Source of the DNA: Pelagophyceae sp. CCMP2097
Taxonomy: Eukaryota; Sar; Pelagophyceae
Direction: 5' to 3'
NCBI GenBank assembly: GCA_026770575.1
Contig: MU657240.1
Span: 131,172 to 153,561 of the forward strand
Length of the DNA stretch: 22,390 nt
In this document: one piece after another, positions 1-9,000 of the stretch
Numbering within the stretch: position 1 is the stretch's first letter
How the letters are laid out: the number at the start of each line of letters is the position of its first letter
Notes under the pieces: model-generated
The model's database searches: none
Told to the model about the DNA's origin: nothing
The model's input: only the letters and a program-made list of their open reading frames with translations
Program-made: the position numbers and the translations under genes

Positions 1-60
1 CCTCATTGGAATCATCATAGAAGAAGTTTTTGGTCACAGGTTCGAATCTGGTCGGCCGCA
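1..60 (+). tRNA. tRNA-like 3' end, possibly a SINE tail
   Basis: Positions 29-40 read as a T-loop/B-box (GGTTCGAATCT), flanked by a weak stem (ACAGG against CTGGT, one mismatch). A 7-nt acceptor-like strand (CGGCCGC) follows, then A-rich sequence. The 5' half would lie left of the window, so it cannot be checked. I could not fit a convincing anticodon arm, and no T-run terminator follows on this strand. The A-rich tail fits a tRNA-derived retroposon as well as a decayed tRNA. Either way it is only a fragment. Confidence 0.3.
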
Positions 61-240
61 AAAAAAATATAAAAAAAATAGCTCAATAAGAAATAAAATA
101 ATAAAAATAAAGATAAGGAGGATTTGAAAGTTCAGCGATTAGTTAAATAATTTCAATTATTTACGTGGGCATTGCAATGGGATTTGGCTGTATCCTTCGG
201 GTCCTCCGTGTGCCTCCGGCGCGCTCTTGTAATTAATCAC
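61..240. other. AT-rich tract, no gene
   Basis: A-runs (AAAAAAAATATAAAAAAAATAG and similar) and mixed AT sequence contrast sharply with the GC-rich sequence that begins near 190. No reading frame here looks coding. It could be the tail of a retroposon, an AT-rich spacer or a different isochore. Confidence 0.5.
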
Positions 241-1480
241 AGCAAATACAGACCGGCATCAGTAACGGGTGGCCGCTGCGCGGCGTTTTCTTACGAGCCG
301 CCCGCCGCGACGCGATGGTCGAGCTCTACGTCTCGAACCTGCCCTAGGACGCCGATAGGGATGCTTGCACAGCTCTCCGTGTCACCTTCAAAACTCCCCT
401 GGACCCTTGGTCATCGCGCCGCGGTCGTCGAGTCCGCTGGGGGCTGGCGCGTGCGACCCGCCGACGAGAGGCACCATATCCGCCTCACCGACTTCGAGGT
501 GCTGCCCCGTCTGACAACACGACGGTCGAGCCGTCGCGAGCTCCGCATAGCTGGGAGGGTCAAGATGGTGCACGATGGTGCAAAGGTCGATCTCCTCGGA
601 ACGGCGTGCGAGTCTCGCCAGACCCATCGCGGCCTCGCAGACCCCGGCCGTTGCGTCGTGTCGGGTGGTGGAATTGAAAAGACCCTGGCGTGCGGCGTCG
701 ACGCACTACTGTTTCAAGGGTTATTTCAAGGGTGCGACGGGGTGGATCCCGGGATATCGCCATTCTGGAGTGCCACGGAGGAGCCGGCGCCTCCCGGGGA
801 CCCCCGGGCCTCCTTGCTGCCTTTTGCACCGCGGTGCCGGTGCGGATGGGCGCATCAGACGTGATAAGTTAATCGCCGCAGACCCCGTAATATGTTCCCG
901 GGTCTTAGTGCATCTTTTCAAGGTGCACCGGGGCCCGGGAGTGCTGCGCGCTTTTCGCCGTTCATCTCTGCGCCTCGCCGCCGCCGAACATGGAGCCTTT
1001 CTCGGCCTCGGGTTTATTACCGAGTTTGTTGCCTACGGAATTCCAATAGGGGCCACAACCCAAGAGCGAGGGGCCTTCCGAGGGGCCGTGAGGGGCGCGT
1101 GTTGGACGGGAAGCGCTCCGGAATCACCGCCGTGCCGGCCACGATTCCGGGTGCTGGCCTCTGGCGTGCATTCGGTCTCTCGCGGCGTCGTCGCTGTAGG
1201 GACGCGGTCGCGTACGCTTCGCCGCGGCGTGGTTCTCAACGTACCTGCGATGCGAATGTCGGGCGGGCAGCGCCAAAAGGAGTTGATCGTCGCGGGGCCT
1301 TTCGAGCGAGCCGCGTTCAGAGGGACCACCGCCAGAGCACCGCCAGAGGGACCTCAGAGGGACCGCCGACAGAGGGACCTCCCTTGGAGGGACTGCCGTC
1401 GGCACGATATTCCGGGGCCCGATCCCCCGGGACGAGGAAGCCGCGGGACGAGAAAGCGCGGGACGCGCGAAGACGCCGGG
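241..1480. other. Gene-free stretch with degenerate repeats
   Basis: Long frames exist on both strands, but they look like GC-bias artefacts: Arg/Pro/Ala-rich, with no recognisable motif and overlapping frames of similar length. Around 1316-1400 the plus strand carries an irregular repeat of AGAGGGACC/GAGGGACTGCC units. I see no supportable gene. Confidence 0.45.
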
Positions 1481-1487
1481 GTTCACT

Positions 1488-1530
1488 GCGCCATGCCCTC
1501 CGTCGCCGTGGCCCCTACTTCCGTCGACGA
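1488..1530 (-). pseudogene. Third, decayed copy of the TATEGM segment
   Basis: On the minus strand this reads EVGATATEGMAQ followed directly by TGA. It matches the segment found twice in the adjacent gene (VGKTATEGMAQYLEN and VGATATEGMTQYVEN). It lies about 100 nt beyond that gene's stop and ends where the others continue with tyrosine. It is either a broken duplicate exon or an exon whose donor is the GTGAACC overlapping the stop. No phase-compatible splice to the upstream exon was evident. Confidence 0.5.
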
Positions 1531-1624
1531 CGGGATGGCCTTGGACAATGACGCGGCGCCGGCCCACGAAAGGGGGGACCTATAGTTGTGCCGCCGTCTG
1601 CCGTTACAAGCTCGACCTTTCTGG

Positions 1625-2350
1625 CTAATCGACGGCCCTCCCGTTGGTGTCCACTGACCCGCTGTCCTTCGAAGTCTTGTTCCGGCGCGCCGCCGCCTTG
1701 TTCTCGACGTACTGGGTCATGCCCTCTGTAGCCGTGGCGCCGACCTGAACAAGAAGGCTGCGAGTCTCTCAAGAAGCGATCGCTCCGTCAGTCTTGAAGA
1801 AGCTCAGTCTCATCGCCGCTCCTGGCGCACCTCGCGGCTGACGGCGATCGGGGCGACCTTGGCGCCGGCGTCGCCCCAGGAGAGCGGGGAGCCGCTGTCT
1901 TTGGAGAATTTGTTTCGGTGCGCAAGTTGTGCGTTTTCAAGATATTGCGCCATGCCTTCCGTCGCAGTCTTCCCGACGTCCGCCGAGGCCGTGCGGCCCA
2001 TCGTCTGCGCCTTTGGCAACTTGCCGAACATGGTACGCGCCTACGCCCGGCGTTCCACGCCCGCCAACGCCCGCTCGAAGAGCGCATTCCCGCACGCGAG
2101 ATAAACGCACTTCCTTTTCGCGGGGCGGCTCGCTCGCAAAGATCGAGGTGGCCGCGCGGTTCCGGGACAGCTGCTTCAGGCGTTGCTCGCGGCCGAATAG
2201 GTACGCCGCCTGCGCGTCCGCGAGGGAGGCGGCGCCCTCCTTGTCTTTGTAGGAATTGATCGTCGGGTCGCTTTGCGCGTTGCGTTGAGCGTCGGTGGCG
2301 TAGGGCGCTTGGCCCTTCAGGCTCGGCCCGACGCCGGTGTTCTTCGACAT
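1625..2350 (-). CDS. Unknown protein with duplicated TATEGM segment, 3 exons
   Basis: Three phase-0 exons give about 180 residues: 2111-2350 (80 codons, starts MSKNTGVGPSLKGQ), 1858-2040 (61 codons) and 1625-1744 (39 codons plus TAG). The introns are 70 nt (donor GTGCGT, acceptor TAG) and 113 nt (donor GTCGCC, acceptor CAG). Exon 2 carries VGKTATEGMAQYLEN, then a linker ending SKDSGS. Exon 3 begins with VGATATEGMTQYVEN and also reaches SKDSGS, so a segment of about 30 residues is duplicated, one copy per exon. The protein is hydrophilic, rich in Lys, Asp and Ala, with no signal peptide or membrane span. I do not recognise the family. The stop may instead lie inside a longer transcript that includes the decayed copy near 1500. 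DRC3 lies upstream in the same orientation, its stop about 410 nt from this start. Confidence 0.6.
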
Positions 2351-2649
2351 GGCGCGGGCGCGGCGATGCGGGGGGCGGGCGGCGGGCAGCTGCTGGGGTT
2401 GCTCCGCTGTTCGCTGCGTTATACACTGCACGACGTCCGTGCAGCACCTTGGGAGTAACGGCTCTCGCTCAAATGCACTCTGGGCGGCCGGCGGGAGCCG
2501 CGAATCCGGGGCCTCGGAAGGGACGCTATTCCCGCGAGGCGCGCCGGCCGCCGACACGGTCTCCAAGGTCGTTCGGAATGATTTCATGGAATCCATCCGG
2601 CCTCGCACTTTGGGCACCGCCCAGCCCCTCGCGCGCGCCGCGCGCTCAC

Positions 2650-2691
2650 GCGTTTCGTAGAGTGCGTTTCGTCAAGCGCGTTTCGTAAAGT
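2650..2691. repeat. 14-bp tandem repeat, three copies
   Basis: The unit GCGTTTCGTAGAGT occurs three times head to tail with few changes (2650-2663, 2664-2677, 2678-2691). It lies in the 410-nt gap between the DRC3 stop and the start of the next minus-strand gene, so it could belong to the downstream promoter or the DRC3 3' region. Confidence 0.75.
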
Positions 2692-2759
2692 GCCACGTTA
2701 GGCGAATCACCGTCCGTCAGGGCGGTTCGCTGGGTTTGGCGCGGGCATCTCGGGCGTTT

Positions 2760-5499
2760 CTACTCGGCGAGGTCGCCCTCGTCGTCGTCGTCGTTGCGCG
2801 TGACCTAGACGACGTTTCAACGCCGCGGTTTCCGTTCTTCGCGGCCGATTCCAGTCTCACCAGGTCGTGGAGCTCGTTTGCGCAGGTCTTCTGGAACAGT
2901 TGCAGTTCGAGGACCCTCGCCCGGTTCCGCGAATGCTCGCCGTCTCGGACGCGGCGGAACAGAGCCCGGCAATGCGCCTCTTCCGCCGTCTTGGCCTATT
3001 CGGAAACGCTCAGAAGGCAAAGGGAAAGGACGCAAAGCACGCCAAAGGCCGACGAGGCTCCGGTCTCGGGACCACGTGGGAGCCGTAGAGCGACCCCCTC
3101 GGGGCTCCCGGGGGGCCGTCTCAGGACCGCGCGGGACGCCGCTTCGCGCCTCGTCTTCTCGCTTGTAGAGCTTGCCTACGGGGTGCAATTTGCGGAGTTT
3201 CGATCCGACGGGCACCCTTACCAACGTGCGCGTCGTGCGCAGACGTGACGGCGCCAACCTAGAATCGTCATATAAGAAGAAGAAGAAAGTCCAGGGCAGA
3301 CCGAACCGCGGCATCTCGGTCCGCCAGGAGCGCCGCGCACGCCTCGGGCAGGTCCGAGGGCAAGTCGTCCTTGGCCGCCTAGGGTGCGGGGGTGCGCCGT
3401 CGTTCTTTTGGCCATGTTGGGTCTTTGTTTGAGACGCACTTTCTCCAACAGGTCGGCCATGACTTGCTGGCAGTCTTTACTGTAGTTGTTCTCGTGCTCC
3501 TCGACGATCCGGAAGAAGCCCTGCTGCGCGTCGAGGCAGAGCGACTTGAGCTCGAGAAAGGCTTTTTCAAAGGCGTCGATCAAATCCTCAAATTTTTCCA
3601 CTTGCCCAACTTCCAAGTCCATCAGCCCGTCCGCGACCTCCGCCAGCGCAGTCCGCAGCGGGGCGAGGTCCGACTCTTCCACGTGGGGCCGGGCGGCCAA
3701 AAGCTCTTTCAAGGACCGTTTCTTGAATCGCAAAAAAGTTTCCACCACCCGGATCGACTCCGTGGCGCAACTCGTCCTCAACTCCAGCAAAGACCCTTCG
3801 AAGTCCGAGCACGCGCGCTGCTTCGCCGCGAACTTGGCGAGGCCCGTCTGCAGGTACGAGTCCGAAGCCGACTCGACCTATTCGCGTCGGGGTTCCTCGA
3901 GAGGCTCGGAGATACGATGCCGATTGCCCTCCGAGGGGGTCCTCCTCTCCGGTCCCGGGAGCACCTCGGACTGGAAGGACTGCAGCGGGTCTCCGAAGCC
4001 CGGGAGGGCTCGGAGCGCGGCCGAGTCGTCGGCGGCGAACATGTCGCTGAAAACAGTCTCCACGACGGCCAAATTCGCCTCCACGAGCTTGGCCGTGTGC
4101 TTCTTCGCCGCCAAGTCGCGAGAGTGCTTCTCTTCCTCCAGGGCTTCTTTCTCCTCGACGTCCAAAAGTTCGTCTTGGTACTGCTCGCGCGCCGCCTGGG
4201 AAAGACCGGGTGGGCCCCGAACCACGCCCGCAGAGGGCCGCCGGGCGGGCCTTTGGAGGGCCCGCCCGGCCGTTGCCGGGGCGCACCACCGTCTCTGCCT
4301 TGAGGACCATGGAGAAGTCAAAGTAGGTCAGGTCGTGGAGGTAGGCCAGCACGTACATGCGGTACTCTCCTTCCTTTGACACCTGGCGGTGCGTCGGATG
4401 ATTTGAGGGGCGCGAAGGCGGCCCCCCTTGGCAGGCGCACCGGGTTGCCCTCGAGGTTGAGCAGCTGCAGCTTCTTGAAGGCGCGCAGCTTGACCTGGGT
4501 GGCGCGTATTTGAGGGTCTTCGATGGGTCTTCCATGGGTCTTCGATGGGTCTTCGGCGGTATCCAACGGGAGCCCCCCCGCATCAAGACGCACGACGGAG
4601 TCCAAGGCGGCGATTTGGTTGTTGCCCAGGCTGAGGCACTGCAAATCGCGGCAGTGTTCGAGGCCGTCGATCTCTGCGATTTGGTTGTTGAAGAGCGAGA
4701 GGTCCGTCAATTTGGACAGTTTGGAGAGGCCCGCCATTTTCGAAATGCAGTTGAACGACAAGTCGAGCCAGGTTAAGTTGACCTACATGGGTGGCATCGC
4801 GTCTTTCGGGCCATTTCGAGCCATTTCGACGAGGCGTTTCGATTCGTCGGGCGCCGTGGCTCTGCGAGGTGGTCCAAGTTTGCGATGCCGCGGATGATGT
4901 TGTTGTCCAAGCACAGCTTGGTCAGGTTCTGGAACCCGATCAGATTGTCGATGTCCCGCACGTTCTTAAAGCTCAACTTCAAAGTCGCCGCCCCGGCGAC
5001 GAGGTCCGCCAGGCCAGGCGGACTCGCCGAGCCCTAGGGAGAAAGAATCGACGCCGAAGCGGCCACAAGCCCGAAGCGGTCGCGAGACGCGCCCCACGGG
5101 TGCTCCACGGAAACAGACGACACAGACGACCAGCGGACGCCTCGCGGCCTGATCACGTGCGGACGGAATCACGGATTCCGCCCGCCCGAGGTCGCGCCCG
5201 AGGGAGCGTCCGTGGGAGCGTCCGAGGGACGTCTCTCGAGGGTCGTCTCTCCGTCCGAGGATCGTCTGCCGCGGGCGCGGACGAGCCGCGGAAACGGACG
5301 CCCCGCGGAAACGGACGCCCCGCGGAAACGGACGCGCCGCGGAAACGGAGGAACCCCGGGCGCGGACACGCCGCAGGCACGTATTCCTTACCGCGTTCTG
5401 CGCTGACCGCGGCGCCTTTGAGCCGTCGGCGCCCGCGCCGCTCAGGAGCGCGGCCGTGATGACCTCGTCGTCGATCACCGCCACCTCGTCCGAGTCCAT
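2760..5499 (-). CDS. DRC3: Dynein regulatory complex subunit 3 (DRC3/LRRC48)
   Basis: DRC3 is an axonemal protein of the nexin-dynein regulatory complex, which links outer doublets and tunes dynein in motile cilia. I read 12 exons: 5392-5499, 4866-5033, 4594-4782, 4441-4494, 4287-4382, 3965-4195, 3440-3877, 3307-3378, 3222-3258, 3150-3175, 2861-2995 and 2760-2804. Together they give about 532 residues, close to the human protein. The N-terminus [14 protein letters not shown] matches the family's start. LRRs of the SDS22 type occupy about residues 73-173 ([44 protein letters not shown]). A cap ([17 protein letters not shown]), [12 protein letters not shown] and a long coiled coil follow. The C-terminal landmarks [23 protein letters not shown] and RNRARVLEL are kept, then an acidic tail. 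No frame break was seen. Intron 2 starts with GC. The donor of intron 10 is uncertain (GC at 3149 or GT at 3137). Confidence 0.93.
4240..4270. other. Perfect 12-bp hairpin in DRC3 intron 5
   Basis: GCCGGGCGGGCC (4240-4251) pairs with GGCCCGCCCGGC (4259-4270) around a 7-nt loop. It sits centrally in the 91-nt intron 4196-4286 and would fold very stably in the pre-mRNA. Confidence 0.85.
4514..4557. repeat. 11-bp tandem repeat inside DRC3 intron 3
   Basis: GGGTCTTCGAT occurs four times in a row with one or two changes (4514, 4525, 4536, 4547). It fills nearly half of the 99-nt intron at 4495-4593. The repeat ends before the donor and starts after the acceptor, so the splice sites are untouched. 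Confidence 0.85.
4783..4865 (-). other. GC-AG intron (DRC3 intron 2)
   Basis: The exon ends NLDHL at 4866 and the next begins [10 protein letters not shown] at 4782. The 83-nt intervening sequence starts GCAGAG and ends TGTAG. No GT in the right phase exists nearby. Joining at GC makes the spacing from LTKLCL to LTWLDL exactly 22 residues, equal to the next repeat (LTWLDL to LTDLSL). Confidence 0.8.
5223..5391 (-). mobile_element. Introner-like element A (5' half of DRC3 intron 1)
   Basis: DRC3 intron 1 spans 5034-5391 and begins GTAAGGAATACG. Its first 170 nt share ordered blocks with 6350-6496: the donor block, GCGCGTCCGTTTCCGCGG units and a block of about 20 nt around ACCCTCGAGAGACGTCC. 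Inside it is a 17-bp tandem array (unit GCGGAAACGGACGCCCC on the plus strand, about four copies, 5288-5352). The 3' halves of the two introns differ. The arrangement fits a duplicated or mobile intron sequence, but no terminal inverted repeats or target duplications were found. Confidence 0.6.
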
Positions 5500-6010
5500 G
5501 GCCGTAAGGCGGCGCCCCTGCGCCGCGGGAGCTAGCGGTTATCGATCTCCGAAAACCGTTCGGCGACGCCGTAGCGCTTTGTGCGCGCACAAAGCGCGGG
5601 CCGTGTCAACGGCTCGAGGCGGCGCGACGAGGGCGCACGCTCGAGGGCGCCGTGCCCGGAGCTTGGAACGCAGTGCGACAACGTCGCTCGAATGCACGGG
5701 CCGGCCTCTCCGCTCTCTCGAGAGAGAGAGGAGGGCGCGGTCGTCCGCCGCCGCGTCTTGCAGGGCGGCGCGAGCGGCGGGGATGCGCACGGAGCGCCAC
5801 CGTCGCGGCGGATGCTGCATCGAACCGACATCGCTCTGAATTCATGTCGCGGTGCCTGCAGGGGCCGCTTGCGACTCGACTCCCCGCGCGCCCGGTTCCG
5901 GATGTGGATCGCGCGGACGCTCGCGCGGGCCAACTGCCGCCCTTCTACCAGCAGCGACGCAGAGGACTTCAACGCTCAGGACGACGCGTCGTGCGAGAAG
6001 CAATCGAGTC
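5500..6010. other. Intergenic stretch between DRC3 start and the next stop
   Basis: This 511-bp gap should hold the DRC3 promoter and the 3' end of the TatD/YVH1-like gene. It contains a perfect 24-bp palindrome (5574-5597) and CTCTCTCGAGAGAG, a 14-bp palindrome at 5713-5726 followed by more GA repeats. I saw no X-box-like motif and no coding sequence. Confidence 0.5.
5574..5597. promoter_or_regulatory. Perfect 24-bp palindrome upstream of DRC3
   Basis: GCGCTTTGTGCG is followed at once by its reverse complement CGCACAAAGCGC. The centre lies about 86 nt upstream of the DRC3 start codon. Position and symmetry suggest a dimeric binding site, but no known factor motif was recognised and the assignment is inference. 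Confidence 0.45.
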
Positions 6011-9000
6011 TTAGCGGCTCCCTCGCTGCGTGTTGCGCCCGAGGCCGATGCCGTCGGGACGCGTCACTTGCTGTTTCGGTTGTTTTTTCTTCTTCGGGCC
6101 TTTCTTGCCGCGGCCGTCGTAATCTTCGTCGAGCGCCGCGGCCTCGGCGCGCGCCCGCTCGACGAGCGCGAGGAGCGCGGTTGGGCCGGAGACAAAGTCG
6201 ACCTTTGAGGAAATGATTCGGACGGCCGGGCCGGCGACGTCGGCGCCGCACGTGCACGGCGCGGCGCCGGCGACGAAACGGCCCAGCTTCGCAGAGCACT
6301 CGCCTAACCGAAACTGACCCAAGCAAGGAACCGTTCAAAGGGACCGTCGTCTCCGTCCGAAGGACGTCTCTCGAGGGTCGTCTCCGTCCACCGCGGGCGC
6401 GCAAGCCCCACGGGCGCGGACGCCCCGCGGAAACGGACGCGCCGCGGAAACGGACGCGCCACGGGAGCGGACAAACCCCAGGCGCGTATTCCTTACCGCC
6501 GGTGCGAGGGGCCTCCTCAGGGTCCTTGCGAGGGCCCGTGCAAGGCGCCTTGCAAAATCCCGCGTTTACAAGGGGAGCCTTCTCCGGCCTTTCCTTGCAT
6601 GCCCATCAGAGGAATGCCACCTTGCAGTAATGTCACCTTGCAGTGGGAGGGGCTTTGCCAGGGCCCGTACAAGTGGCCTTCACAAGAGACCGCACGAGGG
6701 GCCATAACCGCACGAGGGGCCATACAAGGGCCCTTTTCGGGGGGGGCTTGAAGGGACCCTGCAAGGAACTTTACGAGGAGCCTGATAATAGACCGTGCGA
6801 GAGGCCTTGCAATCACCCGTGAAAGAGGCCTTGCAAGGGCCCATCCCTCTGGGTTTTTCAACGACCACGGAAAAGATGGTCTTGACGGGTTTTTTCACCC
6901 AAACAGGATCTCTTGCACCCAAACAGGATCCCGTGAGTCCGTACGGGATGCATCCAACGTCCCACGCGGCGGCGCAGGGCCCCAGCCCGAAAACCAGCAT
7001 CCCGCGCACGGTGACTAGTCGCCGGATGTCGTCCTGGGGCACCGCCGGAAACCATATGGTTGCCATCTTCAAAACAAAACAAAACAAACAAGCAGAAAAT
7101 GGTTGCCACCTTCGGAAATGCCCTCGTCAGAAAAGCCCCCTTCAAGAGGTCCCCGTGACAAGGATCCCTGTGACAAGGTCCCCGCGGCAAGGTCCGTGAC
7201 GACGTGACGGGGTCCCTGTGCCGAGGTCCCTGGAACAAGGTCCCCGTGACAAGAACCCTGGAGCAAATCCCTGTGAAAAAGTCCCGTGACAAGGTCCCCA
7301 TGGCAAGGTCCCTGCGACAACGTCCCCATGACAAGGTCCCGTGACAAGGGCCCATGACAAGAACCTCGTGTCGAGGTCCCCGTGTCAAGAACCCTGTGAC
7401 AAAAACCATGTGACATGAAGGGTGCCATTGCACGAGCCTCGCACCCGTGAGGCCATATGGCATCATATGAACCCCACGATCCAATGCCCCACTCTGGCGG
7501 CTCGGCATCGCCGACGCGGGCCGGTACCGCACTCGGCCGTGGCGCCTTTGACGACGATGGCCCCGTCCGCGCCGGCGCCGGCGTGGCGGAGGAAGAGGAC
7601 GGCGTCGCAGAGCGACTCGCCACCGCCTTCGAAGATGGTGCCTAGCGGGCGTGGGTCTTTTAGGACGTGCGCCTGTACGGTCCTCAACGGTCCAGAAGCG
7701 ATCGCCCTCGCGGACCACCGCCGCGCCCCGGGCGCGCATCGAGCCTCTGTGTGCGACAGCGACGGTCCGGTTCGCCGACGTGCAAGAGAGTTTTGCCATC
7801 GTCGGGCGCGGGATCAGACGCGCGGCGTCCGCGGCGTGTCCAAGTACCGCCGTCTTCTCGAACAAAAACGCGCGGCACTTGTGGCAGGCGTAGTGCGGCG
7901 CGCCGGCGCCGACGGTGAGGGACGCGAGCGTGTCGAGGTTTGAAGGGGCGTCGGCGAGGTTGCAAGGGCCCTCTTCGTGCGTCTCGCCACCGCTCGTTTG
8001 CACGCCGTCTGCCTCGAGTCCCCGGTCGCAAACCGCCAAAGGGTGCGCCGGATCAGACGCCGCCGCCGCCGCATCGCCCACCGAGACGACGACGTCGCCG
8101 TCGGTGACCTTTTCGTCCGCGTTTTTCGTCCGCGAGGCGACCTTTTCGTCCGCGAGGCCAAAGGCGACGAGCGCGTTGCGCTTCAGCGCGGCCTCGAGCG
8201 TTTTGAGCTCGGCCGAGGCGAGACCGCGCGCGTCGGCGACGGCGCGGACAACAAACGGCAAAGTCGACGGTTCGTTGCGCTGCGCGCGCATGTAGTCGTC
8301 TTCCAAATTCTGCGGTGTGTGCCAGGGCGCGTCGCTGCAGACAAGGATCTGATGGAGCGGGATAGCTGCGACGCACGCGCGCGCCGCCGCGAGTGCCGCC
8401 GCGCCGCCACCGCTCTCGGCCGACGTGCTGCCCGCTGCCGCGCCCTCAGCCGTCGTGATGCCCGCCGCCGAGACGCTCATGAGCCAGCCCTCGTCGAGGG
8501 CGCGGCGCACGAGGTCGACGTCGGCCCTTAGACCGGAAAGAGCGTCGTGGATAATGACGGCACTGTTTCCGTTTGGGAGGCCCGCCTCGCGCACGACTTC
8601 GACGGCCTCGTCGAACGAGGCGTCATCACCGCCCAGGTGGAGGACCAGCGGGAGAGCGAGCATTTCGGAGAGCCGAGCAGCGTCTTTTAATCCCTGAGCG
8701 ACGGCAAAGTGACCTTTGGCGGCATCGTTCAAACTCTGCGCATGCGTCGTTCAAATTGTGCTTCTGCACCTGCTTTTGCGCGTAGTGGGTGGATTGCTCG
8801 CGCTGCAGATGCAGGCCAGAGAGGACACCGACGCATTCGGCCTTTTGAGCCAGATCCTCCGCTAATCTCACCCCGGCTTTATCAGCGCCGCCCTTGCGCA
8901 CGTTGTCGGGGTGGACACCGACGAGGAAGTAGACCAGGCCGGCATTCTCGCGGCAGACGTCGGCGACGGCTTGCTGCTTGGTGACGTCGGACGACCAGCA

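Noticed and set aside
575..1585. Plus-strand open frame of 336 codons
   Set aside because: Arg/Pro/Ala-rich with no motif, similar open frames exist in other phases and on the other strand, and part of it overlaps the decayed TATEGM copy. It is most likely a by-product of high GC.
3392..4379. Long plus-strand frames of about 300 codons
   Set aside because: They are exact antisense shadows of the DRC3 coiled-coil exons, whose minus-strand reading matches a known family throughout.
6858..7600. Read-through extension of the TatD-like frame into the repeat tract
   Set aside because: The frame stays open only because the repeat lacks stops. Splicing at 7678 and 7527 instead yields the zinc-domain cysteines in the expected order.
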